From IMG/VR virus record IMGVR_UViG_3300029915_000153, positions 1 through 22,236 of that record: a DNA stretch of 22,236 nucleotides. One strand, given 5' to 3'. The position numbers and the translations under genes are program-made. The notes below the pieces were generated by a model. That model worked only from the letters and a program-made list of their open reading frames with translations, made no database searches and was not told the origin of the DNA. This DNA is from a virus. Positions 1 through 6,983 of the stretch are shown here, one piece after another. Position 1 is the stretch's first letter; the number at the start of each line of letters is the position of its first letter.

Positions 1-59
1 GGCGACACAACCGTGCACGCTATGCCGCCCCTTCTCAGAACTGTGATTTTGGTTTCCAT
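1..59 (-). CDS. Partial unknown protein, N-terminus only, running off the left edge
   Basis: On the - strand an ATG at 59-57 opens a frame with no stop to the window edge, reading METKITVLRRGGIACTVVS. An AGG with 7-base spacing (CAGGTCAGACC before ATG) can serve as ribosome site. It would be the next gene of the leftward block, 129 bases downstream of the stop at 189. Only 19 residues are visible, so no function can be given, and it could be a chance frame. Confidence 0.45.
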   Translation of the reverse strand, partial: METKITVLRRGGIACTVVS

Positions 60-156
60 GGTCTGACCTGCCGGATTACTCACGACAGTTTGTGGATATG
101 GTTAGCTTCACACAGTTCCTAGCCGCTGGGGTTAGCCCGGTCGCGAACCAAGCATT

Positions 157-198
157 GCCCAGCGGTATCACCGCCGCGCCCAGCGGTATCACCGCCGC
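157..198. repeat. Perfect tandem duplication of a 21-bp unit at the 3' end of a gene
   Basis: Two identical adjacent 21-bp copies occupy 157-177 and 178-198. Each contains the small inverted repeat gcggt-atc-accgc. The right-hand copy includes the last codons and TGA stop (191-189) of the leftward gene, so the duplication copied the gene's 3' end into the intergenic space. It may be a recent slippage event or a pair of protein-binding or hairpin sites. Confidence 0.9.
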
Positions 199-1019
199 TT
201 GGTCATCTTGCTGTTCGTCGGCTTGGCAGGCGCGGCAGGCTCGTCACGCGCCATGGGCGGCGTGTACGGGAACCCGATGCCTTCTTCCACGGTTTTGTGC
301 CGCGCCATGACGATCGCCATGAGGTCATCCGGCACGGCGCCGATCACTTCGAACACCACGCGAAACTGCGACTTGGGGTCAGGCTCAACAACGACGTTGG
401 TGAAAACCCCGTGCGGCGGGCGAAAGAGCTCAGCCGCCGTGCCGCGCACGAAATTCCCGTAGTTCTTCACGCTCATCACGGGAAGCTTCATGTAGGCGAC
501 GTCGGCTTTTTCGAAGTGCTCGGGCTCGTCGTACATTTCGAGCTCCAGAGCGGCGGTGCGCCCCGGCCCTTTCTTGTACTCGCCGGCAGGGATCATGGCG
601 AGCCGCATGACGTTGGAACATGCTTTGCCCTTGCCGGTGCGGGCACTCCCCCATGCGTTTTGCGGGCACCCGTTACAGGTGTCGTGCTGGCGCTCGAAAT
701 AGGGATCGTTGTCCACCGCCGAACTGGGCTCAAGGTCTTCCTCGTTCTTGGCGAACGCGAAGCACTTGGGCGACGTTGGCGTGTCCGGATCAAAGGGCGT
801 GTCGTAGTAGCTGTTCTCCATGGTGTCGGCCAAGATGATCACCGCCATCATGTTGCCCGGCATTGCCACGCCGTCGTAGGACAACTGCCCGGCGCGCATT
901 GAGAAGAACTTGCCGCCCCCACCAGAGGCGCGCTGCGCGGCTGCGGCGATCTTCGCCTGCTCCGCCATTTCCTTTTGCCAGTCGACCACGGCGGTCCCCG
1001 GCTTTGCTTTGGTAGCCAT
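189..1019 (-). CDS. Four-cysteine phage protein, possible ssDNA-binding protein
   Basis: The protein has 276 residues. ATG at 1019 is preceded by GGAG at 9-base spacing. Cysteines at about 86, 115, 118 and 134 (C, then CNGC, then a C after a Gly/Lys-rich stretch) form a probable zinc or metal site. The N-terminus is Ala/Lys/Gly-rich and the C-terminal tail is basic and Pro-rich, ending TKRR. Proteins with this CNGC signature recur in phage replication regions, and I recall some being labelled single-stranded-DNA-binding. That role is inferred, not shown by a motif. It lies near the end of the leftward block and is preceded by a 14-base leader repeat shared with the gene at 2122-2310. Confidence 0.85.
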   Translation of the reverse strand: MATKAKPGTAVVDWQKEMAEQAKIAAAAQRASGGGGKFFSMRAGQLSYDGVAMPGNMMAVIILADTMENSYYDTPFDPDTPTSPKCFAFAKNEEDLEPSSAVDNDPYFERQHDTCNGCPQNAWGSARTGKGKACSNVMRLAMIPAGEYKKGPGRTAALELEMYDEPEHFEKADVAYMKLPVMSVKNYGNFVRGTAAELFRPPHGVFTNVVVEPDPKSQFRVVFEVIGAVPDDLMAIVMARHKTVEEGIGFPYTPPMARDEPAAPAKPTNSKMTKRR

Positions 1020-1036
1020 GTATTCAGTCTCCAGTT

Positions 1037-1050
1037 AACGAGTTACGAGT
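1037..1050 (-). promoter_or_regulatory. Leader repeat ACTCGTAACTCGTT, copy 1
   Basis: The - strand reads ACTCGTAACTCGTT, itself a near-tandem of ACTCGT. It ends 17 bases before the start codon at 1019, just upstream of the Shine-Dalgarno sequence. An identical 14-mer lies in the same position before the gene at 2310. A translational or transcriptional control site is an inference. Confidence 0.55.
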
Positions 1051-1072
1051 GCAAACAGTTTACACCCGGCAG

Positions 1073-1312
1073 TTAAGGATTACTAGCTGCCTCAAAACCC
1101 TGCCGGAACAAGGCAAAGCCTCCAAGGTTGAAGTTCGGATAGAGTTGGTCGTACGCCAGCCGCGCCGGGGTTGGCGAGCATACTACCGAGTCTTTCACGG
1201 CTGTAACTGTAAAGCCCTCGGCTTCTTTCTCTTCAGTGAACCGCCGCAACATATCGCGCCCCATTCGCTCGGCGTGCGCCGCCTGCCTTAGATATTGTGT
1301 GGCTGTGATCAT
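1073..1312 (-). CDS. Unknown small protein, 79 aa
   Basis: ATG at 1312 overlaps the upstream stop as TGATG, giving MITATQYLRQAAHAERM. The sequence is moderately charged, with two Phe/Tyr-rich stretches and no recognisable domain. The open frame continues upstream to 1399, but the overlap start fits the pattern of the operon. It is followed by a 53-base gap holding the leader of the gene at 1019. Not recognised. Confidence 0.75.
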   Translation of the reverse strand: MITATQYLRQAAHAERMGRDMLRRFTEEKEAEGFTVTAVKDSVVCSPTPARLAYDQLYPNFNLGGFALFRQGFEAASNP

Positions 1313-1533
1313 CACGACACCAAGCCGTGAAAAGCGCGGCAGTCGCCCCAAGCAGCGCTCAGAGCGTTTACAGCCGTGTCGGCGTACTTGGGAAAGCAAC
1401 AGCCCGCGCCTAGCTTAGTGTGCTGAGCGCTGTGGTGTCTCACCGTGATGTTGGCAAAGTAGACGCCCTGCTCGTCGTTGCGCACGAGCCACATGAAGCC
1501 AGCGGCTTCGATTTCTCTACACAAGGTTTCCAT
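1312..1533 (-). CDS. Unknown small protein, 73 aa
   Basis: The start ATG at 1533 overlaps the preceding TAA (TAATG). A perfect AGGAGG lies inside the last codons of the preceding gene, 6 bases before the ATG. The protein contains a Cys-Cys pair and several His residues (VRHHSAQH) and is predicted soluble. Coupling to both neighbours implies co-translation. No family recognised. Confidence 0.8.
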   Translation of the reverse strand: METLCREIEAAGFMWLVRNDEQGVYFANITVRHHSAQHTKLGAGCCFPKYADTAVNALSAAWGDCRAFHGLVS

Positions 1534-1727
1534 TATTTCCTCCTCATCGCGACGCCAAGGTCCAGGTCTATGCCTGCGATGACCACGCCGTCGCTGCGAA
1601 TTACGTGCGCGTGGCCGCTTTCAACCACGCTCTCCGCCGCGTCTAACAGACAGCGGATAGCGCGGACCCAGGAAGTCGTGCTGGGTAACAGTGTTCGCGC
1701 ACCGGCGATGACTTTGTAAGTCAGCAT
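1533..1727 (-). CDS. Unknown small protein, 64 aa
   Basis: ATG at 1727 overlaps the upstream TGA (TGATG), with AAGGGG 8 bases before it. A GTG one codon earlier (1730) is possible but less likely. The sequence begins MLTYKVIAGARTLLP and its C-terminal codons (RRK) carry the AGGAGG of the next gene. The mixed alpha/beta character suggests a small folded domain. Function unknown. Confidence 0.78.
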   Translation of the reverse strand: MLTYKVIAGARTLLPSTTSWVRAIRCLLDAAESVVESGHAHVIRSDGVVIAGIDLDLGVAMRRK

Positions 1728-2122
1728 CACTTGCGCCCCTTGGCGGCGGTCAAAGAGATCTTGACCACGGTGAAGGGTTCCACGCCGGGGACGTTCTTCT
1801 TGTCGTCGAAGAGTTCCTGGGCGGCGCCTTCGCTCAGGCGCTTTTGCATGAGCTCAAACCGGCCCGTGCGCTTGATGTACGCGTAGAACTTGTCCCAGTC
1901 CGCGACGACCAGCTTCTCGGCATTGTAGGTTTCCACCTTGTGGTGCTTGCCCACGGCGCCGCCGCTGTCTTTTGGAAGGTTGTTGATGATGTACTCGACA
2001 AGGTCGTTTTCTTCGGCCTTCAGGGCGGCGGCCACCTTATCGGCGGCTAGGCGCTCTTGGCGCTTGTCGTACAGCAAGTCCGCGCATGCGGCCATGCTTT
2101 TTGGGAATTTCATGGTGGGCAT
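1727..2122 (-). CDS. Phage protein of unknown function, 131 aa
   Basis: ATG at 2122 overlaps the upstream stop (TGATG) with GGAG 8 bases before. A second ATG three codons on (2113) is an alternative. The N-terminal half is helical and charged (KRQERLAADKVAAALKAEENDL), followed by an aromatic segment (DWDKFYAYIKRTGRFELMQKR) and a Pro/Val-rich end (VPGVEPFTVVKISL). I recognise this as a type of protein seen in phage early regions, but I know of no assigned activity. The length and helical N-terminus would allow a small nucleic-acid- or nuclease-interacting factor, which is speculation. Confidence 0.85.
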   Translation of the reverse strand: MPTMKFPKSMAACADLLYDKRQERLAADKVAAALKAEENDLVEYIINNLPKDSGGAVGKHHKVETYNAEKLVVADWDKFYAYIKRTGRFELMQKRLSEGAAQELFDDKKNVPGVEPFTVVKISLTAAKGRK

Positions 2123-2310
2123 CAGCGTTGCTCCAACTTGGCTTGGGCTTCGCGGCGAAGCTGTTGCGATGGGCCACGCTGTCCGGCGCGCAGAGAATCC
2201 GCAGCTTGCGCGTAACGCGGGTTCGCATTGATGCAAGCCGCAAGCGCCATAGCTTCGCAGGCATTTAGGTCCTTCAATATATTTAGGACTATGTGTTCTG
2301 ATATGTGCAT
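2122..2310 (-). CDS. Unknown small helical protein, 62 aa
   Basis: ATG at 2310 has a good ribosome site (GGAG, 7 bases). The sequence MHISEHIVLNILKDLNACEAM is amphipathic, and the C-terminus is Gln/Arg/Ala-rich (RREAQAKLEQR), so the protein is probably all-helical. It is the first gene after a 73-base leader holding a promoter-like TATACT, a hairpin and the 14-base repeat, so it may head a transcription sub-unit. No family recognised. Confidence 0.8.
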   Translation of the reverse strand: MHISEHIVLNILKDLNACEAMALAACINANPRYAQAADSLRAGQRGPSQQLRREAQAKLEQR

Positions 2311-2325
2311 CTTATTTCTCCGTTG

Positions 2326-2339
2326 AACGAGTTACGAGT
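2326..2339 (-). promoter_or_regulatory. Leader repeat ACTCGTAACTCGTT, copy 2
   Basis: This is identical to the 14-mer at 1037-1050. It ends 15 bases before the ATG at 2310 and directly precedes the CAACGGAG ribosome site. Same sequence, spacing and context in two separate leaders argues for function. Confidence 0.55.
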
Positions 2340-2343
2340 TTTC

Positions 2344-2362
2344 GGCGGGGCAGCGCCCCACC
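2344..2362 (-). other. Hairpin in intergenic leader
   Basis: On the - strand GGTGGGGC-gct-GCCCCGCC forms an 8-bp stem (one G-U pair) with a 3-base loop. It lies between the promoter-like TATACT and the 14-base leader repeat. No U-tract follows directly (GAAAA comes next), so it looks less like an intrinsic terminator than a 5' leader structure. Confidence 0.55.
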
Positions 2363-2365
2363 AGA

Positions 2366-2377
2366 AAGTATAAGCCT
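2366..2377 (-). promoter_or_regulatory. Candidate promoter -10 region, AGGCTTATACTT copy 1
   Basis: The - strand 12-mer AGGCTTATACTT contains a TATACT -10-like hexamer. A weak -35 match, CTGGCA, lies 18 bases upstream. The same 12-mer occurs at 9157-9168, in both cases just after a stop codon and in front of a gene with an unusually long leader. Confidence 0.4.
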
Positions 2378-2383
2378 TTTGAT

Positions 2384-2638
2384 TTAGGATTGCCAGCCCG
2401 TGCCGTTGCACGCTTCACATATTTGTGTGATGCGGGTTACAAAGCGCCCTTGCCCTTTGCACAGAACACACTTGACAGGGGTCATGAGAACACCCTTGGC
2501 CTTAGATATTTCCGCCCAGCGCGCCGCGTCGGGTGTGCGACAATCGGGGTGGCATGTTACACTAAGTCGCCGAAACGCGGCGCTGGCTTCGGCGGGGTCG
2601 TTTATGCCAAGTGCGATCAGGGCTTCTTCACGCGTCAC
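2384..2638 (-). CDS. DnaJ-like mini co-chaperone: J-domain-like helix plus zinc motif
   Basis: With GTG at 2638 (GGAG 7 bases before; overlaps the upstream gene by 11) the protein has 84 residues. Residues 4-50 look like a trimmed J domain, with the HPD tripeptide at 30-32 in TCHPDCRTP, the signature used by J proteins to stimulate Hsp70 ATPase. Residues 57-81 hold two CxxCxGxG repeats (CVLCKGQG and CEACNGTG), half of the DnaJ zinc domain. Full DnaJ has four such repeats and a substrate-binding C-terminus, both absent here. A longer frame exists from TTG at 2677 without a ribosome site. It probably recruits host DnaK for phage replication or assembly (inference). Confidence 0.85.
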   Translation of the reverse strand: MTREEALIALGINDPAEASAAFRRLSVTCHPDCRTPDAARWAEISKAKGVLMTPVKCVLCKGQGRFVTRITQICEACNGTGWQS

Positions 2639-2912
2639 CGTGTCTCTCCAACCAAGCGCGGCCCGCCGCTTTGTCAACCCAGTCTATGTGAATCTCACCT
2701 TTGACAGTTTCAAGCACGAAGTCTTCCTGCTCCAAGTCGAAGACGTAGCCGTGGCTACCGACTTTGGTCTGGGCTGGCCCCGGTTCACCTGTAAAGGCGC
2801 GCTTGACATAGCCTTGGGTAAGGTTGACTTCCACCGCGCCGGTTTGCACGAAGCCATCTAAGAAGACTTGGCATTGTGGTACGCCGTCGAATTTCAGAAT
2901 TATGTCAGGCAT
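2628..2912 (-). CDS. Unknown protein, 94 aa
   Basis: The start is MPDIILKFDG at 2912, overlapping the previous gene by 8 bases. The frame is open to 3008, but that extension lies inside the neighbour. The sequence is beta-rich, with alternating hydrophobic residues (CQVFLDGFVQTGAVEVNL, YVFDLEQEDFVLETV) and an acidic middle. The C-terminus HGDA overlaps the DnaJ-like gene's start. No family recognised. Confidence 0.8.
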   Translation of the reverse strand: MPDIILKFDGVPQCQVFLDGFVQTGAVEVNLTQGYVKRAFTGEPGPAQTKVGSHGYVFDLEQEDFVLETVKGEIHIDWVDKAAGRAWLERHGDA

Positions 2913-3147
2913 CTTCAAGCACCTTATCTTCTTCCAGAATTTCATCGGGGTCGCCCAGCGGTTTGAAGCCGCAGAGACAGTACGCTCTCCAATATCCAGG
3001 ACCACCACGAAGCGTCACGCGAGCCATGGTACAAAAGCCGGGCATGACTTCGGCGACAAAATACAGCGCGCCGACGGTAAGACCACTAGGGTAATCTTCA
3101 ATCTCGGGGCCAATAAATATCAGCGGTGTGCCGGGGCCTACGTCCAT
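2905..3147 (-). CDS. Small SH3/KOW-like beta-barrel protein, 80 aa
   Basis: The pattern GLTVGALYFVAEVMPGF followed by YWRAYCLCGFKPLGD resembles small phage proteins with an SH3-like barrel (GxxYxV core, C-terminal F-P). CLCG gives two cysteines three apart. The start was chosen at ATG 3147, overlapping the methyltransferase stop by 10 bases. ATG at 3162 is possible but has no ribosome site. Binding partner unknown. Confidence 0.75.
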   Translation of the reverse strand: MDVGPGTPLIFIGPEIEDYPSGLTVGALYFVAEVMPGFCTMARVTLRGGPGYWRAYCLCGFKPLGDPDEILEEDKVLEDA

Positions 3148-3797
3148 TGCTCTACCACCCATTTGGAGTAAGCGGGCGGGATTGCCTCGCTTAATTCACT
3201 GAGAGTCATCCAGTCAATACCCATGGCCTCGCTCGCCACGGCGCGGTGATCCCAGGGATCACGCGTAGCGCGGCCCCCGTGCTTTGCGGCCCTACAACGC
3301 GCGTGCCCGCCGTAAACGCCCACAACGGGCTCTGTATGGGCGCAGGGCGGCAGCGCAGGGCCAAAGCCACCCGCTAACACAAGCCGGTGACGCTGTAGCT
3401 GGTAGAATTTACCCGCGTGGCTGGCGCCCAGCCCAAACATGGAGCCGCATAGAATTTCAGCCAAAGGTCCCATAGCGGCGCGGGCACTGGCGCTGACAAC
3501 ATTTTCCAACGCCCACGGGATTGTCTGCCGCTCTAGACGGCGGCGCATGCGGCCAAGCATAGATGGGTCATGCGAAGATTTATCGTTGTTCATCTGCGTG
3601 TGGCCTTGGCACGGCGGGCTTGCCCAGATAAAGTCAAACCCCTTTAGCGGGTACGTCATGGCGTCTGCCCGTACAAACGCGTCGCCGCAGTAGCGGGGCT
3701 GCGGCATGATGTCCACGCCGGTCACGTGATATCCCGCTTGCTGTAAACCGCGGGTCGCGCCCCCGGCGCCACAAAATAGGTCGAGGGCGCGTTTCAC
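3138..3797 (-). CDS. Small DNA cytosine-C5 methyltransferase
   Basis: This enzyme would transfer a methyl group from SAM to C5 of cytosine in DNA. Motif I (LDLFCGAGGATRGL, residues 6-19) binds SAM. Motif IV SPPCQG (60-65) holds the catalytic Cys63. Motif VI ENV is at 98-100, a motif VIII-like QLQRHR at 133-138, and a motif X-like end (AIPPAYSKWV) at 205-214. At 219 residues it is much shorter than typical C5 methyltransferases, mainly because the target-recognition region is only about 60 residues. The start is GTG at 3797. No restriction endonuclease is adjacent, so it is an orphan enzyme, probably protecting phage DNA or regulating it (inference). Confidence 0.92.
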   Translation of the reverse strand: MKRALDLFCGAGGATRGLQQAGYHVTGVDIMPQPRYCGDAFVRADAMTYPLKGFDFIWASPPCQGHTQMNNDKSSHDPSMLGRMRRRLERQTIPWALENVVSASARAAMGPLAEILCGSMFGLGASHAGKFYQLQRHRLVLAGGFGPALPPCAHTEPVVGVYGGHARCRAAKHGGRATRDPWDHRAVASEAMGIDWMTLSELSEAIPPAYSKWVVEQWT

Positions 3798-3799
3798 CG

Positions 3800-4114
3800 T
3801 CAGTGCCTATTACAAGCGATGTGGTCGGCAGACCATTGGTCGGGGTCAAGCTGTAACAGTTGGTCGCGCACTTGCGCCTCGTGGTCGGGCGTGCGCAAGT
3901 GCGCGCCTATCATGCAGTCACCGTTGGGTGACTTGTGGCGGCTGACGCGCAGCAAGCCCAGCGCGGGGCGCGCGGCTAGGTAGCCGGTCGCCTCGCTGTG
4001 CGTACCGGCAAAGTCTACGTGGATATAGCGTGTGGCCATGGTGTATCTCTTTGCTAGCGCGGGATGCGCCAGTACGTCAAGGCTAGCACGGATATTTTCC
4101 GCGACACAATCCAC
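3800..4114 (-). CDS. Unknown protein, 104 aa (79 aa from the internal ATG)
   Basis: GTG at 4114 overlaps the upstream stop (TAGTG) and gives 104 residues. ATG at 4039 with GAGA upstream gives 79 and may be the true start. The core reads YIHVDFAGTHSEATGYLAARPALGLLRVSR, followed by an Asp/Gln-rich end (DQLLQLDPDQWSADH). It lies two bases upstream of the methyltransferase frame, so the two are co-translated. No family recognised. Confidence 0.72.
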   Translation of the reverse strand: MDCVAENIRASLDVLAHPALAKRYTMATRYIHVDFAGTHSEATGYLAARPALGLLRVSRHKSPNGDCMIGAHLRTPDHEAQVRDQLLQLDPDQWSADHIACNRH

Positions 4115-4320
4115 TATTTTATGTCAAGTGTTCGGTGAGCGCGACACACAAGCATGACCGGCGCGTTGTCCTCTACTGGGACCATTTCAATCTCGACCAA
4201 AACAAACGCGCATCCGTTGAAGCAGAACTTGGGCTCTGGGTTGATCAGCGTAAACGCATTAGGAAACGACCTGTCAAATTCTTCGACGGCCATGTTGAAT
4301 TCTATTGTGTCGATTATCAT
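4114..4320 (-). CDS. Unknown small protein, 68 aa
   Basis: ATG at 4320 overlaps the upstream TGA (ATGA). The sequence is acidic and hydrophobic: EFNMAVEEFDRSFPNAF, then FVLVEIEMVPVEDNAPVMLVC. Three cysteines are present. It is predicted to be a small beta-containing domain with no signal peptide. Function unknown. Confidence 0.78.
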   Translation of the reverse strand: MIIDTIEFNMAVEEFDRSFPNAFTLINPEPKFCFNGCAFVLVEIEMVPVEDNAPVMLVCRAHRTLDIK

Positions 4321-4520
4321 AGCTGCACCATAACCCCGTCGCCGTGCTTGATTATCTTCACCGTCGTTTCACCCTCGAGTAACGGCGTGCTCAAAATTAC
4401 TTCGCCACTTTCGAGCGCTATCATCAGCATCATCGCGCCTCGGAAAACACGGCGGGGCGTCAACGGCGTGTCGACGCAACCGGCGTAATGATCAAAACTT
4501 TCCACCCATTTAGAAGTCAT
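4317..4520 (-). CDS. Unknown small protein, 67 aa
   Basis: ATG at 4520 overlaps the stop of the helicase gene (ATGA), with AAGGTAGG six bases before. The sequence MTSKWVESFDHYAGCVD is followed by a beta-rich half (SGEVILSTPLLEGETTVKIIKHGDGVMVQL). Translational coupling to the replication protein suggests a related role, but nothing in the sequence names it. Confidence 0.8.
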   Translation of the reverse strand: MTSKWVESFDHYAGCVDTPLTPRRVFRGAMMLMIALESGEVILSTPLLEGETTVKIIKHGDGVMVQL

Positions 4521-6538
4521 AGCGGACCTACCTTTGTGTTCTTTAGAAGATCAGCCAAAGAAGCTTTCTTCCACTTGGCTGTATTGCGCACGATAAAGAA
4601 GCGGCTTTGCGAGCCGTCATCTAAACGTATGGGGTTTCCCTTATGGGCTTGAGCAAACCCAGCGGCGGCCAAAGCACGGGACATGCCGTTGATGGTGACC
4701 TTACCAGATGGGTCGTGATTCTGCTGGTACATGGCTAGAATATCTTTGGCAGTGAAAAGGTCACGCCTATGCCGCATCTTACCAAGCATAAGATAAGCGT
4801 CGGGGTTTTCGCGCAGGTCTGCGCACCACGCCCCTAGGTCGCTGCGCCCGTGAACAACCATTCTAGCCTTAGCAGCGGTCTTGAAGGCGGGCGCATGTGG
4901 GTTGAAGTTAGACGTGTCCCTGTGTAGCAAGTAATAGAACAGATGGCTCGGGCCGCCGTTGGTCCGCCACTCGTGATACTTGCGGTAGAACTCGTCAGGC
5001 AGCGGCTCATCTTGGGTCACTTCATGAATAGCATACCGGCGGTCCTTGTCTTCGATATAGAACGCATCGGCATGGTTGCTCGTGAAATAGTAATTGATCA
5101 CGTCCGGTATTGTGTACTCCGGCACGTTCTTCGTGTTTATGGAAATTTCTTCTTGAGTGATCACAGCTTTGAGTTCGTCGGACTCTGCTCGTTTGTCTGT
5201 ACCGGATATCTCATCGCCAAGTATGAACTGTTTGTTTGCCGCCCATGTGTTGAAGCTTGACTTGAGCTGGCGGTTTGTCACCTTGGTGAAGTTATAGCCA
5301 TACAAAGAGCCTAGCGTGTATCCCACCAAGCTTTTGCCCGTACCTGTGGCGCGCCCATGCACAATGACAGCGCTGAACAGCTTCGTGCCGGGGTACTGTA
5401 TCGGGTAGGCGCACCAATCCAGGAACCAATCTAGGAACTCGGCCTCGGCATCTTCGAATAGGAATTTTGTAAGATCAGTCCACGGCTTGATGTCGCCTTT
5501 TTTGGGTTCGCACCCCCAGCCGTTCCACTCGTTGAACAGACCATCGTCGGTGAACTTGGGCGCGCCCGGCGCATAGGTGATCTTTGCAACAGACTTACGC
5601 AGTGGCCACTTTATCCAGGCGGCGGCGGCGCTAACCTTGTCATAGCTAAGGGAGCCGCCCGGCTTTACCACGCGCTCGGGCGTGCTTTGGGTTGCCCAGT
5701 CGCTATGACCGGTAAACCCAGCGGGCGACATCTTGATATTGTACGACTCACCGTCTGATGAGGCTATGATAATGCCGGGGTCACGCACATACGTTAGTTC
5801 GTCGTTCATCTCCCATAGCTTGGTTGATATAACAAGTGGTTCGGCTTCGGCCATAAGGGCCACGAGTTTCTCTTCGCCGCGCTCTATCAGAAAGTCATCA
5901 AGCCCAGTCTTCTTATCGGCGTACACATCGGGTAGCGATATGAGCCGGGGCTTGGCGCCGCGCTCTTGGAGTTCTTCACACAGAAGGTTAATGGCGTGGC
6001 AGACCATGGGGTTGTCCACATAGTCTGAATCATACGCCACGTAGACAGCCCGGCGCGCCCACTTGATTGTCTCAAGTTCGGGGAGCCAGAAGATACCGTC
6101 TTTGGCTGCGCGGAAGTTATGCACGCCGCCCAGCCCGATGGCGCTGAAGTTATGCGCTGCGGCCTTGGCGGCTTTGAGCTCGCCCTCGGTTATGATTATG
6201 GGCTCGTCCGTGTTCTCCGCGATTGTGGACCACGGTAGGCTCTTAGGGAAGTAGGCGTGCGCGCTGGTAAAGGCGGGCTGGCTGTAGCGCTGCGCCTTGC
6301 TGGCGTTGAACCCTTTGACGGAAGGGTTGGCGTCTAGGTACCTGACGCGGAAGAACGGGACCGTCGCATCGCGCAACGGTTTACCGGCGATATCGTAATA
6401 CGGGATGACAAGGGAGGGCGTCGCCTTGAAGTTGGACCCTAGAACTAGCGCGCTCTCGATGCTGTACATACCAAGATCGGCAGCTTCCTTTGGCGTCAGC
6501 CCGCTGCTCTTAACCTTTACCGCCGCAATGTCTAACAA
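4517..6538 (-). CDS. Toprim (DUF3854-like) and SF3 helicase fusion, phage primase-helicase type
   Basis: This is the likely replication protein. Numbering is from TTG 6538 (673 aa). A Toprim-like domain has IIITEGE at about 114-120 and YDSD at 169-172, the acidic metal-binding pairs of DUF3854. A superfamily 3 helicase follows, with Walker A GRATGTGKS (395-403), Walker B FILGDE (438-443), sensor-1 region FTSNHAD (485-491) and Arg-Arg (500-501) as candidate arginine fingers. This arrangement resembles D5/DUF5906 helicases of phages and plasmids. The TTG was chosen because GGGAGG lies 6 bases before it. The frame stays open to a TTG at 6652 that has no ribosome site. I see no archaeo-eukaryotic-type primase domain, so priming may need a host or separate enzyme. 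Confidence 0.9.
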   Translation of the reverse strand: MLDIAAVKVKSSGLTPKEAADLGMYSIESALVLGSNFKATPSLVIPYYDIAGKPLRDATVPFFRVRYLDANPSVKGFNASKAQRYSQPAFTSAHAYFPKSLPWSTIAENTDEPIIITEGELKAAKAAAHNFSAIGLGGVHNFRAAKDGIFWLPELETIKWARRAVYVAYDSDYVDNPMVCHAINLLCEELQERGAKPRLISLPDVYADKKTGLDDFLIERGEEKLVALMAEAEPLVISTKLWEMNDELTYVRDPGIIIASSDGESYNIKMSPAGFTGHSDWATQSTPERVVKPGGSLSYDKVSAAAAWIKWPLRKSVAKITYAPGAPKFTDDGLFNEWNGWGCEPKKGDIKPWTDLTKFLFEDAEAEFLDWFLDWCAYPIQYPGTKLFSAVIVHGRATGTGKSLVGYTLGSLYGYNFTKVTNRQLKSSFNTWAANKQFILGDEISGTDKRAESDELKAVITQEEISINTKNVPEYTIPDVINYYFTSNHADAFYIEDKDRRYAIHEVTQDEPLPDEFYRKYHEWRTNGGPSHLFYYLLHRDTSNFNPHAPAFKTAAKARMVVHGRSDLGAWCADLRENPDAYLMLGKMRHRRDLFTAKDILAMYQQNHDPSGKVTINGMSRALAAAGFAQAHKGNPIRLDDGSQSRFFIVRNTAKWKKASLADLLKNTKVGPL

Positions 6539-6671
6539 GTGGACCCTCCCGCTAAAGTAGGGGCGGCGCGCTAAAGCGAAGGTCCAGAACTCTTCAGTGC
6601 GCCGCCCCACCACCCGGCCACAGGTGGAACTAACCAGTATAGCCGCCCGCAAAGGGTTTGGCTACAGGGTA

Positions 6672-6983
6672 TTAGTCCATACGGGCCACAATAAACGCCC
6701 CGTCGGGCTGAACAACGGCTACCCACGCGTGCTCGTATATACGGATTACCTCTTTGCGAAGCTTTCCTTCGGCGAGTAACCGGGTCGGCGGGTCTCCTGG
6801 ATACTGGAGGTTGCCGTTTGGGAGCATCGTAAAGCCCTCAAACGGGCACCACCCGCCCCCATGGGCGTAGCACTTGTGAAGCTGCGCCACGGCATCATCC
6901 TTGTCGTGTTCGTTTAAGAAGCCGGGGATATACCCGAGCATCTCGCGCGTAGCTTGTGGATGTTTCAGTTCGAAGTTGATCAT
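6672..6983 (-). CDS. Conserved-looking phage protein of unknown function, 103 aa
   Basis: ATG at 6983 overlaps the upstream stop (ATGA), with GGAGG 7 bases before. A central region rich in conserved-type residues (YAHGGGWCPFEGF, then YPGDPP) is followed by LLAEGKLRKEVIRIYEHAWVAVVQPDGAFIVARMD, a probable beta-sheet. I recognise the GGGW-PFEGF / YPGDPP pattern from uncharacterised proteins in phages and bacteria, but no activity is known to me. It directly precedes the replication protein gene. Confidence 0.85.
   Translation of the reverse strand: MINFELKHPQATREMLGYIPGFLNEHDKDDAVAQLHKCYAHGGGWCPFEGFTMLPNGNLQYPGDPPTRLLAEGKLRKEVIRIYEHAWVAVVQPDGAFIVARMD

Noticed and set aside
161-195. TATCACCGC similarity to lambda repressor operator half-sites
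   Set aside because: Only a 9-base match with wrong half-site spacing and no repressor gene in view; probably chance.
297-902. + strand open frame of 201 codons
   Set aside because: Opposite the four-cysteine protein; His/Arg-rich with no ribosome site.
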